Assembly (NCBI RefSeq): GCF_001552635.1
Contig: NZ_BCRO01000075.1
Location: forward strand, 1 to 63,847
From: Actinomadura hibisca NBRC 15177
GTDB lineage: Bacteria; Actinomycetota; Actinomycetes; Streptosporangiales; Streptosporangiaceae
DNA length: 63,847 nucleotides
Direction: 5' to 3'
Part shown: positions 1 through 7,840 of the stretch, piece after piece
Numbering within the stretch: position 1 is the first letter of the stretch
How the letters are laid out: every line of letters starts with the position of its first letter
Notes under the pieces: generated by a model
Told to the model about the DNA's origin: nothing
Database searches by the model: none
What the model saw: only the letters and a program-made list of their open reading frames with translations
Made by a program: the position numbers and the translations under genes

Positions 1-188
1 GGGCGGCCACCGCGCTGGGGCGGTCGCCCGCCGGGCCGGGCCGGGCGGCCGGGCGTGGGCGAACCGCCGGGAGCCTCGCCTTGCGCTCCCCTGCCACTGC
101 GGGGCGTGCCTGACCCGCCGGGTCGGCGCGGGCCCCCGGAGCGGGGGCCGTCTCCGTTTTCCGGTCCGTACTGGCTTGGGTAACTCAC
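1..188 (-). CDS. Partial gene running off the left edge; possible PBP paralogue
   Basis: An open minus-strand frame begins with GTG at 188-186 and is still open at base 1, so only about 62 N-terminal residues are visible. They start VSYPSQYGPENG and continue as a Gly/Pro/Arg-rich, probably disordered tail. A Shine-Dalgarno-like GAGGA sits about 6 nt upstream of the GTG. The start codon, leader and first six residues closely match those of the penicillin-binding protein gene at 570-3407 (VSHPSQ), and that gene also has a Gly/Pro-rich tail. A tandem paralogue or a gene with a copied leader is therefore likely, but no catalytic domain is in view and the function is not established. Confidence 0.55.
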   Translation of the reverse strand, partial: MSYPSQYGPENGDGPRSGGPRRPGGSGTPRSGRGAQGEAPGGSPTPGRPARPGGRPPQRGGR

Positions 189-211
189 GCGTCCTCATCA
201 ACTGGGGGTAC
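161..211 (-). repeat. Leader/start-codon repeat, copy A
   Basis: About 50 bp covering the translation start of the edge gene: TTGATGAGGACGC, then GTGAGT, then CCAAGCCAG and GACCGG. The same elements recur in the same order and spacing at 3380-3432. This is a diverged direct repeat about 3.2 kb apart. Confidence 0.6.
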
Positions 212-569
212 GGCTGTGCGTCGTCCGAGAGTACTGCTCACGTCGGGGCGTGGGGGTCGGCAGCGGCCGGTGCGCGGGCGGCCCGGGGCGGCGCGGCCGG
301 ACCGGCGGGGGCCGCTGCGGCGTGTCGCACCTTATCCGGCATACCGGTACAACCAGCAGAAACGTGCGTCGTGCGGCCTCCAGCGCGTCGCTATGGAGGC
401 GAGCGGCGCGCGAGGCGATCAGGACGACGGCGAGGGAGCGCCGCACGACCGGCGCCGCGCCGCCGCGCACCTGAAGGAAACCCGCACAATCTCTGCACAA
501 CACCGGCCGGAACGGCGGCGGCCGATCCCCCCGCCTGGGAGAGACCGGCCGCCGCCGTACCGCTGGACG
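189..569. other. Intergenic region between PBP gene and edge gene
   Basis: This 381 bp stretch is GC-rich. Apart from the repeated leader near 189-211 I see no gene, hairpin terminator or recognisable operator. Frames open here look like GC-driven shadows. Confidence 0.5.
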
Positions 570-3407
570 TCAGTCCCGTGGTCTGCTCGGGCTGAACGCT
601 ATGCGCGAGCGTTCGGGAAGGGAGTTCGGCGTCACCGGCTCGTTCTGCCCCTGCTCCTGATTGTCGCGGCCGTTCTTGCGGCACGCCGGGTAGTCCGGGT
701 GCATGCGGCACCACCAGCCGTTCTTCGGCGGGTTCGGCTGCGGCGGCTTGTTGGGGTCGCAGGTGGGGTTGGCGATCGGGCTCTGGCACGGCGGCTTCTC
801 GCCGCCCGGCTTCGGCTGCTCGGGCTCGTTGCCGTCCTTGCACTCGGGGCGGTCCTTGAACATGGGCAGCCGGCAGTACCTGGGCTTGTCCTTGTTCTCG
901 TCCTTCTTCTCTTCCTTCTTCTCCTTCTTCACCGGCGGCTTGGCCCACAGTTCGATCCGGCCCGCGTTGGCGGGCGGCGGGAACTGCTTGACCTCCATGC
1001 CCTTGGTCGCGTCGACCATGTAGGCCCGCCAGATGCGCGCCGGCACGCTACCGCCCTCGACCTCGCCGATGCCCGGCAGGATCAGCGACTTCTTGCGCTT
1101 GGCGACCTTGTCGAACTCGTCGTTGTAGAGCGTCACCGCCGTGGAGAGCTGCGGGACGTAGCCGACGAACCAGGTCGCCACGTTGTGGTCGGTGGTGCCG
1201 GTCTTGCCGGCCACGGGACGGTCGGGCAGCGCCGCCGCCTGCGCGGTGCCGCGCAGGACCACCTGCCGCATGGCGTGGGTGGCGTCCGCGGCGACGGCGG
1301 AGGAGAAGACCTGGCGCTCCTTCTTGAACTTCAGCCCGGAGAACTTGGGCGTCCGGTACGGGATGAGCTTGGTCTTCTTCTTGTCCTTGTTGTTCTCGTC
1401 GCGGACCATCACCTTGCGCAGCACGCGCGGCTCGTGCCAGGTGCCGCCGTTGGCGAACGCCTGGTACCCGGCGGCCTGCTCGACCGGCCGGATGTTGTTG
1501 ATGCCGAGCGCGATGCCGCCCTGCCCCTTGTAGGGCTTCACCAGGTCGGGGGAGATGCCCGCGTCGGTCTCGGTCTTGATCAGCGCCTCGTGGCCGACCT
1601 TGAAGCCGAGCTGCACGAACGCGGTGTTGACCGAGTCGGCGGTGGCCTCGGTCATGGTGACCGTCGGGCCGCTGGTGTGGCCGTTGGGCACCTTGATGAC
1701 GCCTGGGGTGTTGGGCGACACCACGTTGCCGTTGCCGTCGATCGGGGCCATCGACCGGCCTTCCAGCCGGCTGTTGAGGTTGTAGCCCTGCTTCAGCGCG
1801 GTGGCCAGCACGTACGGCTTGACCGCCGACCCGGCCTGCGCCGAGCCGCTCCAGACGTTGTCGAACGCCTGGGTGAGGTAGTCGGGGCCGCCGTAGAACG
1901 CCTCGACCTCACCGTTCTCGGTCCGGACCGAGATGAGGCCGACCCGGATCTTCGACTTGCGCGCGAGCTGCTTGGGGTGCACCTGCGGGACGGAGTGCTC
2001 GGCCGCCTGCTTGGCGTCCCTCATCTTCTGCTCGTCGAAGGTCGTGGTGATGCGCAGGCCCTTGGTGGTGAGCTCCTGCTCGGTGATGCCCTGGCGCATC
2101 AGCTCGGTCTTGGCCCGCATCAGCATGTAGCCGCGCTGCCCGGCGTAGAGCTGGCCGCGCTTGCCCGGCTTGTTGATGGACGGCAGCTTCGTCTTGAGCG
2201 AGTCGGCCTCGGCCTGGGTGATGGTGTTCAGCCCGACCATGCCGTTCAGGGTGTAGGCGTAGCGCTCCTTGAGCCAGGGCTGGCTCTCCTTCTTGGTGAT
2301 CTCCCGGTTGGGGTCCTGGATCATCCCGCCCAGCACCGCCGCCTGGCTCTTGTTGAGCTGGTCGACGTTCTTGCCGAAGTACTCGCGCGAGGCGGCCTGG
2401 ATGCCGTAGGTGTCACGCCCGAAGTAGATGGTGTTCAGGTAGAGCTTGAGGATCTCTTCCTTGTCGTACTTGTCCTCGAGCTTGATGGAGATGAACATCT
2501 CCTTGACCTTGCGGCCGTAGGTCCGGTTGAACGGGTCGGAGTAGTAGTTCTTCGCCAGCTGCTGGGTGATCGTCGAGCCGCCGCCCTTGCCGCCGGTCAG
2601 GTTCAGCCAGACGGCGCGGCCGGTGCCCTTGACCGAGATGCCGCCCTTGTCGGTGCGGAAGGTGCGGTTCTCCGCCGCCAGCACCGCGTCCTGGACGTGC
2701 CGGGGCACCTTGGCCAGCTCGACGCTCTCGCGCGCCTTGCCCATCCGGCCGATCTCGGTCTTGCCGTCGGAGTAGTAGAAGATCGACGCCTGGTCCTCCA
2801 CGCCCTCGACCGAGGGCTCCTCCGGCACCGGCGTGCCCGCGTAGGCCATGCTGACCATCGCCGTGAGGCTGCCGAACAGCAGCACGAACAGGGCGGCGAC
2901 GACCTTCCACGACGGCAGGAAGCGGCGCCAGCCGGTCGTGCGCGACAGGAAGTGGCGCTTCCAGCCCCGCTTCGACGGGTCCTGCGCGCCGCGCCGCCCG
3001 CGGCCTCCGCCGCCAGGGCCACCCGGACCACCGGGACCGCCGGGGCCACCCGGTCCCCCGGGCCCGTTCGGGCCGCCGGGGCCGCGTCCACCCGGGCCGA
3101 TGGGGCCGCCCGGTCCTCCCGGGCCCTGTCCACCGAATCCGCCCGGACCGCCCGGACCGCCGGGGCCACCGGGACCGCCTGGGCCCCCCGGCCCGGCCGG
3201 TGCTCCCGGTCCGACGGAGCGGTGCGCCCCGGGTACGTTGCGCTGCCCGCCCGGGGCGCCTGGAGGCACGTCCGGACGGCCCGGCGCCGGGGACCCCTGC
3301 GGGGGTCCGGAGGGGCCGGGACCGTTGGACGGACCGGGACGGGAGAAGTTCTGCCCGCCCGGCCGCGGCGACCCGGGTACCGGTCGGGGCTGGCTTGGAT
3401 GACTCAC
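570..3407 (-). CDS. Class A penicillin-binding protein (transglycosylase/transpeptidase)
   Basis: This 945-residue bifunctional enzyme polymerises lipid II into glycan strands and cross-links the peptides outside the membrane. Residues 1-140 are a cytoplasmic tail with a long collagen-like GPG/GGP stretch (about 70-135). One membrane segment spans about 168-190. The GT51 domain carries the catalytic Glu in AAENRTF (E246) and GGSTITQQLAKN (276-287). The transpeptidase has SAVK (nucleophile S527), SVN (592-594) and KTGT (735-738). After the transpeptidase lies a charged Lys/Glu stretch and a Pro/Cys-rich tail. I chose GTG at 3407 over a start 42 codons upstream because it has an AGGT-type ribosome site and its leader is repeated at the neighbouring gene. 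Downstream order PBP-PadR-ino1 is familiar from Streptomyces. Confidence 0.95.
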   Translation of the reverse strand: MSHPSQPRPVPGSPRPGGQNFSRPGPSNGPGPSGPPQGSPAPGRPDVPPGAPGGQRNVPGAHRSVGPGAPAGPGGPGGPGGPGGPGGPGGFGGQGPGGPGGPIGPGGRGPGGPNGPGGPGGPGGPGGPGGPGGGGRGRRGAQDPSKRGWKRHFLSRTTGWRRFLPSWKVVAALFVLLFGSLTAMVSMAYAGTPVPEEPSVEGVEDQASIFYYSDGKTEIGRMGKARESVELAKVPRHVQDAVLAAENRTFRTDKGGISVKGTGRAVWLNLTGGKGGGSTITQQLAKNYYSDPFNRTYGRKVKEMFISIKLEDKYDKEEILKLYLNTIYFGRDTYGIQAASREYFGKNVDQLNKSQAAVLGGMIQDPNREITKKESQPWLKERYAYTLNGMVGLNTITQAEADSLKTKLPSINKPGKRGQLYAGQRGYMLMRAKTELMRQGITEQELTTKGLRITTTFDEQKMRDAKQAAEHSVPQVHPKQLARKSKIRVGLISVRTENGEVEAFYGGPDYLTQAFDNVWSGSAQAGSAVKPYVLATALKQGYNLNSRLEGRSMAPIDGNGNVVSPNTPGVIKVPNGHTSGPTVTMTEATADSVNTAFVQLGFKVGHEALIKTETDAGISPDLVKPYKGQGGIALGINNIRPVEQAAGYQAFANGGTWHEPRVLRKVMVRDENNKDKKKTKLIPYRTPKFSGLKFKKERQVFSSAVAADATHAMRQVVLRGTAQAAALPDRPVAGKTGTTDHNVATWFVGYVPQLSTAVTLYNDEFDKVAKRKKSLILPGIGEVEGGSVPARIWRAYMVDATKGMEVKQFPPPANAGRIELWAKPPVKKEKKEEKKDENKDKPRYCRLPMFKDRPECKDGNEPEQPKPGGEKPPCQSPIANPTCDPNKPPQPNPPKNGWWCRMHPDYPACRKNGRDNQEQGQNEPVTPNSLPERSRIAFSPSRPRD

Positions 3408-3432
3408 GCGACCTCGATCAACAGGGGACTGG
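3380..3432 (-). repeat. Leader/start-codon repeat, copy B
   Basis: Start region of the PBP gene: TTGATCGAGGTCGC, GTGAGT, CCAAGCCAG, GACCGG. It matches copy A at 161-211 and supports GTG 3407 as the true start. Confidence 0.6.
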
Positions 3433-3545
3433 ATTTCCCGAAGATTACTGTGCGGGGTGGTGAGCGGGGGAGGGACGGGCCTTGCGGGGCCGCCGGAGGC
3501 AGTGTGCCACGAACCCGCCCATCTCGCCCGCACCGGGGCGTGTCC

Positions 3546-3806
3546 TCACAGGTCAGAGGGCTGATCCCGCAGGCCGAGGACAGCGGACACCGTCAGGTGG
3601 TTCCAGCCGCAACCTTGGCACACTTCCACCACATACACCCTGAATTCACCGTATTCCTGCGCCATCCGCACAAGCTCCGCAGGGCCCGCGCGCCCTTCGT
3701 GACGGCCCGGTTCCGCCCCGTAGGTGTAGGTCGCGCGGGTGGCCGCCCGCGCCGACGGACCGAGCGGGCGCGCGCCCGGCGGGTTCACCGTGGCACCGGC
3801 CCACAT
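3546..3806 (-). CDS. DUF5318-like protein, apparently N-terminally short
   Basis: The C-terminal half is recognisable as the actinobacterial DUF5318 family: RATYTYGAEPG, then MAQEYGEFRVYVVEVCQGC and GWNHL, with a CxxC pair. Family members, from memory, run about 120-135 residues and have an earlier zinc-ribbon-like CPxC segment. Here only about 86 residues follow the nearest ATG (3806), or 80 from GTG 3788, and the segment before RATYTYG (GARPLGPSARA) carries no cysteine. Either this lineage has a short form, or the N-terminus is degraded or frameshifted. The gene lies between the PBP and PadR genes, as in Streptomyces. Function is unknown; the start is uncertain. Confidence 0.6.
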   Translation of the reverse strand: MWAGATVNPPGARPLGPSARAATRATYTYGAEPGRHEGRAGPAELVRMAQEYGEFRVYVVEVCQGCGWNHLTVSAVLGLRDQPSDL

Positions 3807-3918
3807 AACAGCAGGCCAGGCCGCCCGCACCCGCCGAGAGAGGTAGCGAAAAGGGCGTACCAGGAGCCTTCGTGACGAGGCCGACTTGCCAGGAGCGATC
3901 GCGGTACGTATCTTGGCG

Positions 3919-3950
3919 ATGTATCGAACCGATACATTCGCTCGATACAT
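3919..3950. promoter_or_regulatory. PadR-type operator: perfect palindrome plus third half-site
   Basis: ATGTATCG-AAC-CGATACAT (3919-3937) is a perfect inverted repeat with 8-bp arms. A further CGATACAT half-site follows at 3943-3950, 13 bp after the second arm. The site sits about 40 bp before the padR start codon, and ATGTAT/ATACAT arms are typical of PadR-family operators, so autoregulation is likely. Confidence 0.8.
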
Positions 3951-3988
3951 CAAGACGAGACATCGGCTCTGCGGAAGTGGGACGCGGC

Positions 3989-4612
3989 ATGGCGGGCAAG
4001 AAGGGCGCAGGCGTTCTCGAACTCGCCGTCCTCGGCCTGCTGCACGAGTCCCCGATGCACGGGTACGAGCTGCGCAAGCGGCTCAACACCCTGCTGGGGA
4101 TGTTCCGCGCCTTCTCGTACGGCTCGCTCTACCCGTGCCTCAAGCTGCTCCTCGCCAAGGGGCTCATCGTCGAGGACCGGCCCGAGGAGCCGAACGTGCC
4201 GCTGGCGCTGCAGAGCCGCCGCTCGAAGATCGTCTACAAGCTCACCGCCGAGGGCAAGGAGCGGCTCCAGCAGCTCCTGACCGAGGCCGGGCCGGCGTCG
4301 TGGGAGGACGAGGGGTTCGGCGTGCACTTCGCCTTCTTCTCGCACACCCGCGCCGACGTGCGGCTGCGGATCCTGGAAGGCCGGCGCAGCCGGCTGGAGG
4401 AGCGGCTGGAGCGGCTGCGCGCCGCGCTGGCGCGCACCCGCGAGCGGGTGGACAGCTACACCCTGGAGCTCCAGAACCATGGGCTCGAATCCGTCGAACG
4501 CGAGGTCCGCTGGCTCAACGAGCTGATCGGGCGCGAGCGGGCGGAACAGGAACTGCAAGCCAACAAGACTTCTAATACGACTCAGGACATGCCTCGGGAG
4601 ACGGGCCGCTGA
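3989..4612 (+). CDS. PadR family transcriptional regulator
   Basis: This is a 207-residue DNA-binding repressor. The N-terminal winged helix (about residues 8-90) shows LELAVLGLLHESPMHGYELRKRL and the Tyr/Pro-rich GSLYPCLKLLLAKGL recognition region. A C-terminal helical dimerisation region rich in Arg/Glu/Leu (about 125-200) is typical of the Vir_act_alpha_C class. ATG 3989 was chosen because the family alignment starts there; in-frame upstream codons would run through the operator. The inducing signal cannot be read. It lies 74 bp upstream of ino1 in the same orientation, and the operator at 3919 probably controls both genes. Confidence 0.93.
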   Translation: MAGKKGAGVLELAVLGLLHESPMHGYELRKRLNTLLGMFRAFSYGSLYPCLKLLLAKGLIVEDRPEEPNVPLALQSRRSKIVYKLTAEGKERLQQLLTEAGPASWEDEGFGVHFAFFSHTRADVRLRILEGRRSRLEERLERLRAALARTRERVDSYTLELQNHGLESVEREVRWLNELIGRERAEQELQANKTSNTTQDMPRETGR

Positions 4613-4686
4613 CGCAAGGCGGCCCACCCCCCTCGGGGTCGGGTGACGAAACACCACATGTTCCGCAAGAGAGAAGGAGCAACCGG

Positions 4687-5766
4687 ATGGGTTCGGTGCG
4701 CGTAGCCATCGTGGGTGTGGGCAACTGCGCCTCTTCACTCGTCCAGGGTGTCGAGTTCTACAAGGACGCGGCGCCCGAGACCCGCGTCCCCGGCCTGATG
4801 CACGTTCAGTTCGGCGACTACCACGTGGGCGACGTCGAGTTCGTGGCGGCCTTCGACGTGGACGCCAAGAAGGTCGGCATGGACCTCTCCGAGGCGATCC
4901 ACGCCAGCGAGAACAACACCATCAAGTTCGCCGACGTGCCGCCGAGCGGCGTCGTCGTGCAGCGCGGCCACACCCTGGACGGGCTCGGCGAGTACTACCT
5001 CGACATGGTCGAGGAGTCGGACGCCGAGCCGGTCGACGTGGTGCGGGCCCTCAAGGACGCCGAGGTCGACGTCCTGGTGTCGTACCTGCCGGTGGGCTCG
5101 GAGGAGGCCGACCGCTTCTACGCCCAGTGCGCCATCGACGCCAAGGTCGCCTTCGTCAACGCGCTGCCGGTGTTCATCGCCTCCGACCCCGAGTGGGCCC
5201 AGAAGTTCACCGACGCCGGTGTGCCGATCGTCGGCGACGACATCAAGTCCCAGGTCGGCGCGACCATCACGCACCGCGTGATGGCCAAGCTGTTCGAGGA
5301 CCGCGGCGTCGAGCTGCTGCGCACCTACCAGCTCAACTTCGGCGGCAACATGGACTTCATGAACATGCTGGAGCGCAAGCGCCTGCAGTCCAAGAAGATC
5401 TCCAAGACCCAGTCGGTCACCTCCCAGATCCCGCACGAGATGGCCAAGGCCGACGTGCACATCGGCCCGTCGGACCACGTGCCGTGGCTGGACGACCGCA
5501 AGTGGGCCTACGTCCGCCTGGAGGGCCGCTCCTTCGGCGACACCCCGCTGAACCTGGAGTACAAGCTGGAGGTCTGGGACTCCCCGAACTCCGCCGGCGT
5601 CATCATCGACGCGGTGCGCGCCGCGAAGATCGCCAAGGACCGCGGCGTCGGCGGCCCGATCCTGTCGGCCAGCTCCTACTTCATGAAGTCGCCGCCGGAG
5701 CAGTACAACGACGACCAGGCCCGCGAGGCCGTCGAGGCGTTCATCCGCGGTGACATCGAGCGCTGA
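4687..5766 (+). CDS. ino1: Myo-inositol-1-phosphate synthase
   Basis: This 359-residue NAD-dependent cytosolic enzyme converts glucose-6-phosphate to 1D-myo-inositol-3-phosphate, the precursor of phosphatidylinositol and mycothiol in actinobacteria. The Rossmann start VRVAIVGVGNCASSLVQG (about 4-21) binds NAD. DDIKSQVGATITHR and LNFGGNMDFMNM are conserved active-site blocks of the bacterial short-form synthase. The length is full for this form. ATG 4687 has a strong GAGAAGGAG ribosome site. It follows padR with no terminator, suggesting co-transcription; a strong hairpin lies 109 bp downstream. Confidence 0.96.
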   Translation: MGSVRVAIVGVGNCASSLVQGVEFYKDAAPETRVPGLMHVQFGDYHVGDVEFVAAFDVDAKKVGMDLSEAIHASENNTIKFADVPPSGVVVQRGHTLDGLGEYYLDMVEESDAEPVDVVRALKDAEVDVLVSYLPVGSEEADRFYAQCAIDAKVAFVNALPVFIASDPEWAQKFTDAGVPIVGDDIKSQVGATITHRVMAKLFEDRGVELLRTYQLNFGGNMDFMNMLERKRLQSKKISKTQSVTSQIPHEMAKADVHIGPSDHVPWLDDRKWAYVRLEGRSFGDTPLNLEYKLEVWDSPNSAGVIIDAVRAAKIAKDRGVGGPILSASSYFMKSPPEQYNDDQAREAVEAFIRGDIER

Positions 5767-5801
5767 GCGAGCGATGGGTGCTGAGCGCTGAGCGAGCGAT
5801 G
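5761..5801 (+). repeat. Two 16-bp direct repeats at the ino1 stop
   Basis: CGCTGAGCGAGCGATG occurs at 5761-5776 and 5786-5801 with a 25-bp period, and a partial third unit follows. The first copy contains the ino1 stop codon. Likely a small tandem slippage expansion. Confidence 0.6.
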
Positions 5802-5874
5802 CGCGCTGAGCGCCGGGCCGGTGAGCCGCCCCGGACGGTAAACATCTGAGAGCCTGCTCACAAAAGCTCGCCAA

Positions 5875-5910
5875 GGAAGCCCTGACAGTGGACACACTGT
5901 CAGGGCTTCC
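5875..5910. terminator. Strong intrinsic terminator after ino1
   Basis: A perfect 16-bp stem, GGAAGCCCTGACAGTG (5875-5890) against CACTGTCAGGGCTTCC (5895-5910), has a GACA loop and is followed by TTATT. It should end the padR-ino1 transcript. Confidence 0.9.
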
Positions 5911-6010
5911 TTATTCCTAGACAAGAAATGGTGATGTAGCGGCCGTTGTCACGTTCTGGCCCTACTCTGACACCTCCAGTGACGGTCGGATCGCCGAGCG
6001 GAGGAGATGC

Positions 6011-7795
6011 ATGGCACCGGTGGCGCTCAGGCTGACGGCGGGGTTCGCGGGAGCCGTGGTGACCGCGGCGGGCCTGTCCGCGTGCGGCGGGGACGACCGT
6101 TCGGTGGGCGCCGCGACCGGGCCGCCGCGCGACGGCGGCACGCTGCGCGTCGTGGGCTCCGCCGACGTCGAGCACCTCGACACCGCCGCCGTCAACAGCG
6201 TCGGGTCCTACGGCCTGACGCGCGTCTTCGCGCGGGCGCTGTTCGGCACCCGCGCGTCCAACGTGTTCAGCGAGACGATCCCGGTGCAGGCCGACGTCGC
6301 GGCCGAGATCCCGACCCGCGAGAACGGCGGCATCAGCAAGGACCGCCGCACCTACACCGTGCGCCTGCGGCAGGGCGTGCGGTGGAACACCTCCCCGCCG
6401 CGCGCGGTCACCGCGCACGACTTCGTCCGGGGCCTCAAGCGGCTGTGCAACCCGGCCGCCCCGTCCTCCAGCAAGGGCTACTACATCTCCACGATCAAGG
6501 GGATGGACTCCTACTGCCGGGGCTTCGCCGGCGTGGCCGCCAAGGACGCCGCCGCGCAGGCCGCCTACCAGGACCGGCACGAGATCGAGGGGCTGAGCGC
6601 CAAGGACGACGACACCCTGGTCTTCAAGCTGCGCCAGCCCGCCAGCGACTTCCTGAACCTGCTGACGCTCCAGCCGTCGGCCGCCGCGCCCAAGGAGTAC
6701 GACAGGTACGTGCCGGACTCGGCCGAGCTGCGGCGCAACACCGTCTCCAACGGCCCGTACCAGATCACGGGCTACCGGCCCGGCCAGTCCTACACGCTGG
6801 GCCACAACCCGGCGTGGCGCGCCGGGAGCGACCCGCTGCGGTCCCGGCACGTCGCCAAGATCGAGATCACGCTCGGGCAGGACTCGGCCGAGGCCGTGCA
6901 GCGCCAGATCGAGCAGGGCGGCGCCGACCTGGCCTGGGACCAGCCCGTGCCGACCTCGGCGCTGCCCCGGTTGCGCCGCGACGCCCGGTTCGCCATCCGC
7001 GACGTGCCCAACACCAATCCCTACCTGGTGTTCAACACCCGCAGCCCCAGCAACTCCGGCGCGCTCGGCAAGCGCGAGGTGCGGCAGGCGCTGGAGTACG
7101 CGGTGGACCGCTCCGCCCTCATCAAGATCGTCGGCGGGCCGGACGTGGCGCAACCACTGCACACGGTCATCCCGTCCGGGCTGCCCGGCTACTCGGCGAT
7201 CCCGCACTACCGCACGCCCGGCGAGGCGGGCGACGCCGCCAAGTGCCGCGACCTGCTCGCCAAGGCCGGGCACTCCGGCCTCAAGCTGCGCTTCCCCTAC
7301 CGCACCAACGGCCTGCACAAGCTCATCGCGCAGTCGATCGCGGCCGACCTCGACGCGTGCGGCGTCGAGACCGAGCTGTCGGCCGACGCCGGGAACACCT
7401 TCTACAGCGGCACCATCTCCGACCCCGGCAGGGCGCGGGCGGGCCAGTGGGACATCGCCGCACCCGGGTGGACGCCGGACTGGTACGGCAACAACGGCCG
7501 CTCGGTGATCCAGCCGCTGTTCGACGGCCGGCTGTACGGGCCGGGCTCCACCAACTACGGCGGCTACGACAACTTCCAGGTCAACGGCACCATCGACGCC
7601 GCGCTCACCGCGAGCGACCCCAACCAGGCCGCCGGGTACTGGCAGCAGGCCGACCAGAAGATCATGGAGGACGCGGCCATCGTGCCGCTGATGGAGCGCG
7701 CGGTGACCACCTACATGTCGGCGCGCGTGCGGGGCCTGCGGTTCCTGCCGACGGCCGCCTCCTACGACTACACGCACGTGTGGCTGGCCCCCTGA
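6011..7795 (+). CDS. ABC transporter substrate-binding lipoprotein (family 5, peptide-type)
   Basis: A 594-residue extracytoplasmic binding protein of the SBP_bac_5 (DppA/OppA-like) family. The signal peptide ends in a lipobox LSAC with Cys about residue 25, followed by GGDDRS. The mature part begins GGTLRVVGSADVEHLDTA and contains YTVRLRQGVRWNTSPPRAVTAHDFV, the usual family block, and a late WDIAAPGWTPDWYGNNGR region. ATG 6011 has a GAGGAGA ribosome site 7 nt upstream. No permease or ATPase genes lie nearby, so it is an orphan that either pairs with a distant transporter or has another role. The ligand cannot be inferred beyond peptide-like. Confidence 0.9.
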   Translation: MAPVALRLTAGFAGAVVTAAGLSACGGDDRSVGAATGPPRDGGTLRVVGSADVEHLDTAAVNSVGSYGLTRVFARALFGTRASNVFSETIPVQADVAAEIPTRENGGISKDRRTYTVRLRQGVRWNTSPPRAVTAHDFVRGLKRLCNPAAPSSSKGYYISTIKGMDSYCRGFAGVAAKDAAAQAAYQDRHEIEGLSAKDDDTLVFKLRQPASDFLNLLTLQPSAAAPKEYDRYVPDSAELRRNTVSNGPYQITGYRPGQSYTLGHNPAWRAGSDPLRSRHVAKIEITLGQDSAEAVQRQIEQGGADLAWDQPVPTSALPRLRRDARFAIRDVPNTNPYLVFNTRSPSNSGALGKREVRQALEYAVDRSALIKIVGGPDVAQPLHTVIPSGLPGYSAIPHYRTPGEAGDAAKCRDLLAKAGHSGLKLRFPYRTNGLHKLIAQSIAADLDACGVETELSADAGNTFYSGTISDPGRARAGQWDIAAPGWTPDWYGNNGRSVIQPLFDGRLYGPGSTNYGGYDNFQVNGTIDAALTASDPNQAAGYWQQADQKIMEDAAIVPLMERAVTTYMSARVRGLRFLPTAASYDYTHVWLAP

Positions 7796-7840
7796 CGCAC
7801 GACCGGCGAAGGTTCTCGGACGGCCGCATAGGGTGATCGG

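Noticed and set aside
2990..3205. Short GC repeats considered as CRISPR or VNTR element
   Set aside because: They encode the collagen-like tail of the PBP in frame, with no spacers.
216..3875. A 1219-residue open frame on the + strand opposite the PBP gene
   Set aside because: It is antisense to a gene with complete catalytic motifs; composition is the Leu/Val/Arg/Gly pattern typical of shadows in high-GC DNA, with no recognisable domain.
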